Made by a program: the position numbers and the translations under genes
Origin: Streptomyces lydicus
Lineage (GTDB): Bacteria; Actinomycetota; Actinomycetes; Streptomycetales; Streptomycetaceae
DNA: 64,000 nucleotides
Reading direction: 5' to 3'
Assembly (NCBI RefSeq): GCF_004125265.1
Contig: NZ_RDTE01000003.1
Coordinates: 5,828,001 to 5,892,000, forward strand
Notes under the pieces: generated by a model
The model's database searches: none
What the model was told of the DNA's origin: nothing
Seen by the model: the letters and a program-made list of their open reading frames with translations, nothing else
Shown here: positions 50,536-58,464 of the stretch, one piece after another
How the letters are laid out: every line of letters starts with the position of its first letter
How positions within the stretch are numbered: position 1 is the stretch's first letter

Positions 50536-51333
50536 TCAGCCCAGCCCCGCCGCATCCAGCAGATAGGCCGTCAGCGGGTCGTAGTGGCGGGGGCTCAGGA
50601 CGTGGTCGTCCAGGGGGATGGTCACCTGGACGGTGCCCTCGGCCTCGGCGAGGAACAGGGCCGGGTCGTTGGAGTCCGCGAAGCCCACCGCGTCGATGCC
50701 GCGCTGGCCGGCGCAGCCCGCCCAGCCGTGGTCGGCCATCACCAGGTCCGGCAGCGGCCGGCCGTCGCGCTCCAGTCCGTCGAGGATCGCGGCCATCGGC
50801 TCGGGGGAGTGGGTGTGCCACAGCGTCGCGCCGCGCTCCAGCATCGCCACGTCGCCGAACTGGAAGACCATGCCGTCATCCGCCCGCAGCCCGTCCGGGA
50901 TGACGACGATCTCGCAGCCCGCCGCGCGCAGCGCCTCGGCCGTCGCGCGGTGCACATCGAGCAGTCCACCCGGGTGGCCGGTCGCGAACAGCACCCGCTG
51001 TCCGTCGGCCGCCGCCTTGCGCAGCACCGCGGCCGCCCGGTCCAGCGCGTCCACGGTCAGCTCGGGGTCGATGGTGTCCTGACCCTGCCGGTGGTGCGGG
51101 TCGTCGACGACCCCGCAGCGCTCCGCCATCACGGCCAGCACATCCTGCTCGTCCGTCCAGCGGTCGCCGAACTCCAGGCCGAACCAGTAGTAGCGCTCGC
51201 CGTTGGCGAGTCTGCGGTAGTGGGAGAGGTTGTTCTCGCGGGGAGTGGCGACCTCACCGGCGATCCTGGTGCGGACGAGATGGTCGACGAGTTCGGCGCG
51301 GGAGGGGGCGGCGGCTGCGGAGGCTATCGGCAT
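50536..51333 (-). CDS. Phosphatase-like conserved protein
   Basis: 265 residues. RVLFATGHPGGLLDVHRATAEALRAAGCEIVVIPDG, ATLWHTHSPEPMAAIL and PDLVMADHGWAGCAGQRGIDAVGFADSNDP are highly ordered conserved segments with His and Asp suggestive of metal-dependent hydrolysis; streptomycete homologues are often named phosphatase without proof. ATG 51333 (MPIAS) or 51342. Divergent from the agmatinase gene, an arrangement I recall in S. coelicolor. Confidence 0.6.
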   Translation of the reverse strand: MPIASAAAAPSRAELVDHLVRTRIAGEVATPRENNLSHYRRLANGERYYWFGLEFGDRWTDEQDVLAVMAERCGVVDDPHHRQGQDTIDPELTVDALDRAAAVLRKAAADGQRVLFATGHPGGLLDVHRATAEALRAAGCEIVVIPDGLRADDGMVFQFGDVAMLERGATLWHTHSPEPMAAILDGLERDGRPLPDLVMADHGWAGCAGQRGIDAVGFADSNDPALFLAEAEGTVQVTIPLDDHVLSPRHYDPLTAYLLDAAGLG

Positions 51334-51570
51334 AGCGCCCATTGTGCCCGTACACCTGTTCCGGGGCGGCGGAGTTCCGCAGCCCGGACGCGGGGTGTCG
51401 CGGGGGTTTCCGGGGGTGTGGGTGCCGCGGCCCGGGGCGCGGGGGTGGTGCGGGGCGGGCCACGGGGGTGGCGCGGTTGCGGCGTCGGCTGGCCAAAACG
51501 TCCAATGGCCGCGCTCTCGTCTCCGCAAATGTCCATGGGCCATGCCCCCGGTCCTCCCTACTCTCGGCTC

Positions 51571-52566
51571 ATGACCACCGCAGCCAGCGCATCCAACGGG
51601 CCCGTGGGCCCCGTCGACTCCTCCCGTATTCCGCGTTATGCCGGGCCCGCGACCTTCGCCCGGCTGCCCCGCCTCGACGAGGTCGGCGGCCGGGCCGATG
51701 TGGCCGTCGTCGGTGTCCCCTTCGACACCGGTGTCTCCTACCGCCCCGGGGCCCGCTTCGGCGGCAACGCCATCCGTGAGGCGTCCCGCCTCCTGCGCCC
51801 TTACAACCCGGCCCAGGACGCGTCCCCGTTCGCGCTGGCGCAGGTCGCCGACGCCGGTGACATCGCCGCCAACCCGTTCAACATCAACGAGGCCGTGGAG
51901 ACGGTCGAGGCCGCGGCCGACGACCTGCTCGCCTCCGGCGCCCGCATGATGACCCTCGGCGGCGACCACACCATCGCGCTCCCGCTCCTCCGCTCGGTCG
52001 CCAAGAAGCACGGCCCGGTCGCGCTGCTGCACTTCGACGCCCACCTGGACACCTGGGACACCTACTTCGGCGCCGAGTACACCCACGGCACCCCGTTCCG
52101 CCGCGCCGTCGAGGAGGGCATCCTCGACACCTCCGCGCTCTCCCACGTCGGCACCCGTGGTCCGCTCTACGGCAAGAAGGACCTCGACGAGGACGAGAAG
52201 ATGGGCTTCGGCATCGTCACGTCGGCGGATGTCATGCGGCGCGGGGTGGACGAGGTCGCCGACCAGTTGCGCCAGCGCATCGGCGACCGTCCGCTCTACA
52301 TCTCCATCGACATCGACGTCCTGGACCCGGCCCACGCGCCCGGCACCGGCACCCCCGAGGCCGGCGGCCTCACCTCCCGCGAGCTGCTGGAGATCGTGCG
52401 CGGGCTGTCCTCCTGCAACCTGGTCTCGGCGGACGTCGTCGAGGTCGCCCCGGCGTACGACCATGCGGAGATCACCTGCGTGGCCGCCTCCCATACGGCG
52501 TACGAGCTGACGACGATCATGTCGCGGCAGATCGCGGCGGGGCGGGAGGGGCAGGAGGGGAAGTAG
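51571..52566 (+). CDS. speB: Agmatinase/guanidinobutyrase-family ureohydrolase
   Basis: 331 residues. Mn-binding motifs of the arginase fold: GGDHTIALP, HFDAHLDTWD, and SIDIDVLDPAHAPGTGTPEAGG. GVPFDTGVSYRPGARFGGNAIREASR opens the fold. Members hydrolyse agmatine, guanidinobutyrate or related guanidines to urea; the sequence alone does not decide which. No clear ribosome site before ATG 51571. The strong hairpin at 52645 ends the transcript. Confidence 0.88.
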   Translation: MTTAASASNGPVGPVDSSRIPRYAGPATFARLPRLDEVGGRADVAVVGVPFDTGVSYRPGARFGGNAIREASRLLRPYNPAQDASPFALAQVADAGDIAANPFNINEAVETVEAAADDLLASGARMMTLGGDHTIALPLLRSVAKKHGPVALLHFDAHLDTWDTYFGAEYTHGTPFRRAVEEGILDTSALSHVGTRGPLYGKKDLDEDEKMGFGIVTSADVMRRGVDEVADQLRQRIGDRPLYISIDIDVLDPAHAPGTGTPEAGGLTSRELLEIVRGLSSCNLVSADVVEVAPAYDHAEITCVAASHTAYELTTIMSRQIAAGREGQEGK

Positions 52567-52644
52567 GTGCGGCAGGGGGAGCGCGCGCGGCAGGGGGAGC
52601 GCAGGCGCTGCCCGGCCCCGCTGTCCCGGTACCGGCCCGGCCGA

Positions 52645-52688
52645 CGCCGCCCGGCCCGCCACGCACACCCGTGGCGGGCCGGGCGGCG
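52645..52688. terminator. 19-bp-stem terminator between convergent genes
   Basis: Perfect 19-base arms (52645-52663 and 52670-52688), 6-base loop, between speB and the MFS gene. Confidence 0.8.
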
Positions 52689-52692
52689 CTGT

Positions 52693-52736
52693 TCACGTGC
52701 GTGAGTGCGGCGGCCTTGCTCACGTGCGTGAGTGCG
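52693..52736. repeat. Two copies of a palindrome-bearing 17-bp repeat
   Basis: 52693-52709 and 52720-52736 are identical and each contains TCACGTGCGTGA. The second copy includes the stop codon of the MFS gene, so the first may be a tandem duplication of its 3' end. Confidence 0.6.
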
Positions 52737-54069
52737 AGGGCGCCGTGCACGCCCACAGCACGAGCCCGAGGCAGCTGAACGCGGCACCCAGGGCGCAGAC
52801 GGCGCCCCAGCCGGCCACCGTGTAGAGGGAGGTGGCGGCGAGGGCGCCGGTGGCGCTGCCGATCGAGTAGAAGACCATGTAGCCGCCGATCAGCCGGCTG
52901 CCCGCTTCCGGGTGCAGTGCGTAGATCAGGGTCTGGTTGGTGACGTGGACCGCCTGCACGGCGAGGTCGAGCAGGATCACCCCGACCACCAGGGCCCAGA
53001 GCGAGCTGCGGGTGAAGGCCAGGGGCAGCCACGAGGCGGTGAGCAGGGCCAGGGCGATGCCGGTGGTCCGCCGGGAGAGGCCGCGGTCGTTGAGGCGGCC
53101 CGCCGCGGTCGCGGCCAGGGCGCCGGCGACACCGACCAGCCCGAGCGCCCCGATCGCGCTGTGCGGCAGGAAGTACGGGGCCTCGCTGAGCGGCAGCGCG
53201 ATGCTGCTCCACAGGGTGCTGAAGGCGGCGAAGACCAACAGACCGAACAGGGCCCGGAGCCGCAGCAGTGGTTCCCGTGCGAACAGGGTGAGCGTGGAGC
53301 GAAGGAGCTGTCCGTAGCGCAGGGTTGCCGGCGGCGCGGCACGGTGGCGCGGCAGCACCCGGTGCAGGACCAGGGCGAGCAGCGCGGTGAGGGACGCCGA
53401 GGCGAGGTAGACGGAGCGCCAGCCCGCGAGGTCGGCCAGCAGGCCGGACGCGGTGCGGGCGAGCAGGATTCCGGTGACCACGCCGCTGGTGACCAGGCCG
53501 ACGACCCGGCCGCGCCCGGCGGGAGGGGCCAGCGAGGCCGCGAAGGCCACCAGTGTCTGCGTGACGACCGCGAGCAGCCCGGTCGCCGCCATGCCCGCCA
53601 GCAGGACCGCCGCCGTGCGGGCGGCGGCCACCACGGCCAGCGCCGCCACCAGGAGCAGTAACTGGGCCACGATCAGCCGTCTGCGGTCGGTCACATCGCC
53701 CAGCGGCACGAGGAAGAAGAGCCCGAGCCCGTATCCGAGGTGCGTGAGGGTGACCACGCTGCCGACGAGCGCCGGGCTCATGGCGAGGTCGTGGCCCATG
53801 GTCACCAGCAGCGGCTGGGAGAAGTACACGTTGGCCACCGCCGCCCCGCAGGCGACGGCGAACAGGGTGACGACGCCACGGGACAGGGGGGATGGGGCCG
53901 GGCCGGAGCCTTCCCCGGTCCGGGCCTCGTCGCGGGGTGGGCGGTCCCGGGGCGGGCGGTGCCGGCGCCAGGGCCGGTCCCGGTGTCGGTGCTGTGTCAC
54001 CGCCTCGCCGTTGCCGGGACCGTTGCCCGTTCGGTTGCCTGCTCGGTTGCCGGTTCGGTTGCCGGGCAT
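52720..54069 (-). CDS. Major facilitator superfamily transporter (TTA codon)
   Basis: 449 residues, about 12 membrane segments. N-terminal 50 residues are hydrophilic with Asn/Gly/Arg repeats encoded by a short DNA repeat. GLGLFFLVPLGDVTDRRRLIVAQ holds the MFS motif A (G-x-x-x-D-R-x-x-R). Resembles drug/solute efflux carriers of the DHA1 type. A TTA codon at 53659-53661 (Leu in VAQLLLL) suggests bldA dependence. ATG 54069 follows GGAGGGG. Divergent HxlR regulator and shared operator indicate inducible export. Confidence 0.85.
   Translation of the reverse strand: MPGNRTGNRAGNRTGNGPGNGEAVTQHRHRDRPWRRHRPPRDRPPRDEARTGEGSGPAPSPLSRGVVTLFAVACGAAVANVYFSQPLLVTMGHDLAMSPALVGSVVTLTHLGYGLGLFFLVPLGDVTDRRRLIVAQLLLLVAALAVVAAARTAAVLLAGMAATGLLAVVTQTLVAFAASLAPPAGRGRVVGLVTSGVVTGILLARTASGLLADLAGWRSVYLASASLTALLALVLHRVLPRHRAAPPATLRYGQLLRSTLTLFAREPLLRLRALFGLLVFAAFSTLWSSIALPLSEAPYFLPHSAIGALGLVGVAGALAATAAGRLNDRGLSRRTTGIALALLTASWLPLAFTRSSLWALVVGVILLDLAVQAVHVTNQTLIYALHPEAGSRLIGGYMVFYSIGSATGALAATSLYTVAGWGAVCALGAAFSCLGLVLWACTAPSHSRT
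53659..53661 (-). promoter_or_regulatory. TTA codon in MFS transporter gene
   Basis: Leu in the second predicted membrane segment is encoded by TTA; bldA-dependent translation is expected. Confidence 0.8.
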
Positions 54070-54089
54070 CGGCACCCCTCCGTAAGTCT

Positions 54090-54153
54090 GGTTTCAACTT
54101 GCTACCAATGATGACGGGGAGACGGTAGGCCCTGTTGGTAGCATGTTGCAACC
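54090..54153. promoter_or_regulatory. 19-bp inverted-repeat operator between MFS and HxlR genes
   Basis: GGTTTCAACTTGCTACCAA (54090-54108) and, inverted, TTGGTAGCATGTTGCAACC (54135-54153) agree at 17 of 19 bases. They flank the middle of the divergent promoter region, as expected for a regulator that controls both genes. Confidence 0.75.
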
Positions 54154-54199
54154 GTTGTTGGCGGGGGAGAGTGCGGGGGAAGGGAAGGGCTGGGACGCC

Positions 54200-54652
54200 A
54201 TGGTGACCAGGACGCGTTTCGACGACAGTGAATGTCCCGTCGCCCGGTCGGTGGACGCGATCGGCGACTGGTGGTCCCTGTTGATCGTGCGGGACGCCTT
54301 CGACGGAAGCCGGCGCTTCGGGGAGTTCCAGCGCAGCCTCGGCGTGGCGAAGAACATCCTCACCGCGCGGCTGCGCACCCTGGTCGCCGGTGGCGTCCTC
54401 GAATCCGTCCCCGCCTCGGACGGCAGTGCCTACCGCGAGTACGTACTGACGCCGAAGGGCAAGGCTCTCTTCCCCGTCATCGTGGCGCTGCGGCAGTGGG
54501 GCGAAGAGAACTTCTTCGCCCCCGGCGAAGCGCACTCCCAGCTGGTCGATCGCCGTGAGGGGCATCAACTCCGCGCGCTGGAAGTGCTCTCCGCGGACGG
54601 GCGGCGGCTGGACCCGGACGAGACCACCGTTCACAAGGTCTCCGCCCGGTGA
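54200..54652 (+). CDS. HxlR-family transcriptional regulator
   Basis: 150 residues. CPVARSVDAIGDWWSLLIVRDAFDGSRRFGEFQRSLGVAKNILTARLRTLVAGGVLE is the HxlR winged helix with the conserved Cys near the N-terminus (redox- or electrophile-sensing in some members). ATG 54200 after GGAAGGG. It divergently flanks the MFS transporter and shares its operator. Confidence 0.9.
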   Translation: MVTRTRFDDSECPVARSVDAIGDWWSLLIVRDAFDGSRRFGEFQRSLGVAKNILTARLRTLVAGGVLESVPASDGSAYREYVLTPKGKALFPVIVALRQWGEENFFAPGEAHSQLVDRREGHQLRALEVLSADGRRLDPDETTVHKVSAR

Positions 54653-54701
54653 GGTGAGCCGGAGGGTCGTCGAGGCCGTGGGTCCCGGTTCGCCGTCAGC
54701 C

Positions 54702-54815
54702 CGGTGCCGTGCCCTGGTTCGTCGTCAGTCCGGTGTCCTCGGTGCCGTGCCCTGGTTCGTCGTCAGTCCGGTGTCCTCGGTGCCGTGCCCCGGTTCGTCG
54801 TCAGTCCGGTGCCCC
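54702..54815. repeat. Three tandem copies of a 38-bp repeat
   Basis: Copies start at 54702, 54740 and 54778; the third differs by a few bases, and partial copies flank both ends. It lies between two convergent genes and reaches into the last codons of the PucR gene. The period is not a multiple of three. Confidence 0.7.
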
Positions 54816-56576
54816 CGGTGCCGCGCCCCGGTCGAGCGAACGGAGGGCGAACCACAGCTCCATACGGACGTCGGGGTCGTCCAGATCGGTGTCGAGGAGG
54901 CCGGCGATGCGAGTGATGCGCTGGCGGACGGTGTTGCGGTGGATGCCGAGGGCGGTCGCGGTGCGGTCCCAACTGCCGTGCAGGGAGAGCCAGTTGTGGA
55001 GGGTGGAGAGGAGTGCCGGGGAACCGGCCAGTGGGGCGAGCAGGGCTTGGGCGTGCTGCTGGGCGTCCGTGGGGGCGACGAGCGAGGTGATGCTGTGGGG
55101 GTCGGGGGTGCGATGGCGCACCAGGGCGGCGCGGCCCGCCAGGGCACGGCGCAGGGCGGAGGCGGCATGCCGGTCGGCGGCCGGCAGCTCCGCGACGGGG
55201 ACGGGCTCGCTGACGCCGAGCGTCCAGCCGGGGTGAGCGGTGATCTCCCGGCCGGCGGGGACCAGGGCGCGCAGGGCGGGCGCGGCGCCGGGAGCGGCCG
55301 CTGCCTCGGGGCCGGGGCCGGGGCCGGGGTGCGGCTCGGGGATCGCGGCCGGCCCGCTTCCGGAGTCCGGCCCGCTTCCGGAGTCCGGGGCGACGAGCGG
55401 GGTGCCTAGAGCGGCGGCCAGCGAGGCCGCCGACTGTGTGGTGTCACGGCGGCGTTCGGCGTGGACGACGGTCCAGAGGGGAGATTCCAGGAGCGGGGCG
55501 ACCTCGGCCGGGCGGGCGCCGAGGAGCAGCCGGACCAGGGCCGCCGTGTGCCCCGCGGCGGCCGGAGCGTGATGGGTGGGCGGGCCGGTGATCAGTGAGA
55601 GGAGTACGGCGGCGACGCCCGCGATGGCGTGCGCGGGCGGGTCGTGCGGATCCGCGGCGACCACCAGGGCGAGAGCCCGGCTGCCGCGGGCGCGTCCCGT
55701 CAGCGCGTAGGCGGACAGCGAGCCGCCGGGGACGGTGTCGGTCGCCGAGGCCGGGCCGCCGGCGCCGACGACCTGCGCGAGACGGCCTGCCGCGGCCCGG
55801 ACGGCGGTGGCGGGGCGGGGGCCGGCGGAGCCGCCTTCGGTGCCGTCCGGGGCGAGCAGTGCGGTCCAGCCGTGCACATGGCGGGCCAGTGCGCGCAGCA
55901 CGGCGCTTGCCGGATCGGGGCGGGCGGCGGCCGCGGCCAGCGCGCGCTGCGCCTCGCTGAGCCGGGTCAGCTCGCGGTGCCGGGCCTCGGTCACCGCCTG
56001 CCACACGGCGCTCTCGACGGCGGTGAACGGAGTGCCCGCCGGCACCTCGACCAGCGGCAGGCCATGCCGGTCGCAGGCCGCCACCAGGGCCCGGGGGACT
56101 CTGTCGTGCACCGGCGCGATGCCGAAGCCGAGGGCGGCGGCACCGGCCGCGACGGTCCGGGCGGCATAACCGTCGAGGTACGCGTCGAGGGCGTCGAGGG
56201 AGGGGTGGTCGGGGGCGTCAGGGCTGTGGGCGGGGTGGTCCGGGGTGGCGCCCGCATCCGCCGTGCCCGTTCCGGCCGGGGTGCCCGCGCCCGTCGCGCC
56301 GGCTTCGCCCGGGGCGCCCGCCCCCGCCGCGTCCGCCCCCGCTTCCGCCGCACCCGTATCCCCCGTCACTTCCGCCAGATGCAGCCCCGCCGTCAACAGC
56401 ATCTCGCCGCCCAGGAGATACGGCACCGGGTCGGCCATCTCGGAGGTGTGCACCCAGTGGATCGCGACGCCCTCGCGCGGGCCGGCGATCTGGCGCAGGC
56501 CCAGATCCGTACGGGCAAGGAGGTCCGCCAGCGGCACCGGTGGGGTGGACGGCGGGGGGAGGGGGCGCGGCGGCAT
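54801..56576 (-). CDS. PucR-family transcriptional regulator
   Basis: 591 residues. N-terminal PucR domain (VPLADLLARTDLGLRQIAGPREG, ADPVPYLLGGEMLLTAGLHL), a low-complexity Ala/Gly/Pro stretch, the middle sensor region, and the C-terminal helix-turn-helix (LLSTLHNWLSLHGSWDRTATALGIHRNTVRQRITRIAGLLDTDLDD). PucR-type proteins usually activate purine or amine catabolism. Divergent from the symporter gene 56781-58364, its likely target. ATG 56576, or GTG 56591. Confidence 0.85.
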   Translation of the reverse strand: MPPRPLPPPSTPPVPLADLLARTDLGLRQIAGPREGVAIHWVHTSEMADPVPYLLGGEMLLTAGLHLAEVTGDTGAAEAGADAAGAGAPGEAGATGAGTPAGTGTADAGATPDHPAHSPDAPDHPSLDALDAYLDGYAARTVAAGAAALGFGIAPVHDRVPRALVAACDRHGLPLVEVPAGTPFTAVESAVWQAVTEARHRELTRLSEAQRALAAAAARPDPASAVLRALARHVHGWTALLAPDGTEGGSAGPRPATAVRAAAGRLAQVVGAGGPASATDTVPGGSLSAYALTGRARGSRALALVVAADPHDPPAHAIAGVAAVLLSLITGPPTHHAPAAAGHTAALVRLLLGARPAEVAPLLESPLWTVVHAERRRDTTQSAASLAAALGTPLVAPDSGSGPDSGSGPAAIPEPHPGPGPGPEAAAAPGAAPALRALVPAGREITAHPGWTLGVSEPVPVAELPAADRHAASALRRALAGRAALVRHRTPDPHSITSLVAPTDAQQHAQALLAPLAGSPALLSTLHNWLSLHGSWDRTATALGIHRNTVRQRITRIAGLLDTDLDDPDVRMELWFALRSLDRGAAPGAPD

Positions 56577-56780
56577 GTGCGAACCATCCACATCGGAGGG
56601 CGGTGAATGGTTGAAACGTACACTTCAGCGTCGCCTTCGCGCCTCCTAAGGTCAACCCCCGAGGCGGAGCGCTTGGACGAGACCCCCGCTCGCCAAGCGC
56701 CCGCTGCCTCGACGCCACCCCCCGCATCCCCACACCCTCGCTTCTCCCCTCTCCCCAGGCGCAGTTGGAAGGGATGGCCC

Positions 56781-58364
56781 ATGGCTGTCGACTATGCGGT
56801 GATCGTGCTCTATTTGGCCGGAATGCTCGCCATGGGTTGGTGGGGGATGCGGCGTGCGAAATCCAAGAGCGACTTCCTGGTCGCGGGCCGCCGCCTCGGC
56901 CCGGTGATGTATTCGGGAACCATGGCGGCGATCGTCCTCGGCGGCGCCTCCACCATCGGCGGCGTGGGGCTCGGCTACCGGTACGGCCTGTCCGGCGCCT
57001 GGATGGTCTTCACCATCGGCCTGGGGCTGCTCGCGCTGAGCGTCTTCTTCTCGGCCCGGATCGCCCGGCTGAAGGTCTACACCGTCTCGGAGATGCTGGA
57101 TCTGCGCTACGGCGGCTCCGCCGGGATCATCTCCGGCGCCGTGATGTGGGCCTACACGCTGATGCTGGCGGTGACCTCGACCATCGCCTACGCGACCATC
57201 TTCGATGTGCTCTTCGGCATGGACCGCACGCTGTCGATCATCCTCGGCGGGGCGATCGTCGTCGCCTACTCGACGCTCGGCGGCATGTGGTCGATCACCC
57301 TCACCGACATGGTCCAGTTCGTCGTCAAGACGATCGGTGTGCTCCTGCTCCTGCTGCCCCTCGCCGTCATCAAGGCGGGCGGCTTCGCGGCGATGAAGGC
57401 GCAGCTGCCGGACGACTACTTCGCCCCGCTCGGCATCGGCGGGCAGACGGTCTTCACCTACGTCCTGATCTACTCGTTCGGCATGCTGATCGGGCAGGAC
57501 ATCTGGCAGCGGGTGTTCACCGCGCGCGGCGACAAGGTGGCGCGCCTCGGCGGCACCGCGGCCGGTACGTACTGTCTGGTCTACGCGCTGGCCGGCGCGG
57601 CGATCGGCACCGCGGCCAAGGTGCTCTACCCGCATCTGGGCAGCCCGGATGACGCTTTCGCGACGATCGTCAAGGATGCGCTGCCGGTGGGGGTGCGCGG
57701 GCTGGTGCTGGCGGCAGCGCTGTCCGCGGTGATGTCCACGTCCTCGGGCGCGCTGATCGCCTGCGCCACGGTCGCCCACAACGACATCTGGGCGCGGGTG
57801 AAGCGCGCTGCCGGGACCGGGGCGCACGACGGGGCGCACGACAAGACGCACAGCGGGGCGCGCGACGAGACGCACGACGAGGTGCGGGGCAACCGCGTCT
57901 TCATCCTGCTCATGGGCCTCGCGGTCATCGTCATCGCGATCGCGCTGAACAACGTCGTCGAAGCGCTCACCCTCGCCTACAACGTCCTCGTCGGCGGCCT
58001 GCTGGTGCCCATCCTCGGCGGACTGCTGTGGAAGCGGGGCAACGCCGCCGGCGCGCTCGCCTCGGTCGCGGTCGGCGGACTGACCGTCATCGGTCTGATG
58101 ATCTCGCTCGGCGTCCTCGCCAACGAGCCGATCTACTACGGGCTGATCGCTTCGCTCGTGGCGTATGTGGCGGTCAGCCTGGCCACCGAGCCGACCGACC
58201 CGGAGCTGCTGACGGCCTGGCGGGCGCGGCTGGCAGGACGGCCGGACGGTGCCGCGGACGAGGACGGTCCGGAGAGCGACGGTCCGGAGGACGATGAGGC
58301 AGGCGACACGGCAGTGGCGGTGGCCCGAATCCTGGCGCCCTTCCCCGCCACCGGGCGAGCCTGA
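56781..58364 (+). CDS. Sodium:solute symporter (SSS family)
   Basis: 527 residues, about 13 membrane segments. Start AVDYAVIVLYLAGMLAMGWWGM, GGASTIGGVGLGYRYG and SAVMSTSSGALIACATVAHND are SSS signatures including sodium-site serines. A cytoplasmic loop near residues 350-375 carries His/Asp-rich short repeats (GAHDGAHDKTHSGARDETH). GGAAGGG precedes ATG 56781. The solute is unknown; PucR control and the nearby ureohydrolase suggest a nitrogenous compound. Confidence 0.85.
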   Translation: MAVDYAVIVLYLAGMLAMGWWGMRRAKSKSDFLVAGRRLGPVMYSGTMAAIVLGGASTIGGVGLGYRYGLSGAWMVFTIGLGLLALSVFFSARIARLKVYTVSEMLDLRYGGSAGIISGAVMWAYTLMLAVTSTIAYATIFDVLFGMDRTLSIILGGAIVVAYSTLGGMWSITLTDMVQFVVKTIGVLLLLLPLAVIKAGGFAAMKAQLPDDYFAPLGIGGQTVFTYVLIYSFGMLIGQDIWQRVFTARGDKVARLGGTAAGTYCLVYALAGAAIGTAAKVLYPHLGSPDDAFATIVKDALPVGVRGLVLAAALSAVMSTSSGALIACATVAHNDIWARVKRAAGTGAHDGAHDKTHSGARDETHDEVRGNRVFILLMGLAVIVIAIALNNVVEALTLAYNVLVGGLLVPILGGLLWKRGNAAGALASVAVGGLTVIGLMISLGVLANEPIYYGLIASLVAYVAVSLATEPTDPELLTAWRARLAGRPDGAADEDGPESDGPEDDEAGDTAVAVARILAPFPATGRA

Positions 58365-58464
58365 CCCCTGCCCCGTTCACCGGCCGCCCGCACGCACCCC
58401 GTGGCTCCCGGCAGCCCCCGCACATCCCGCAGCTCCCCCGCCAAGGAAGGCAGCACGCATCCCC

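Noticed and set aside
54702..54815. CRISPR-like array
   Set aside because: The copies are contiguous, without unique spacers, so this is a tandem repeat.
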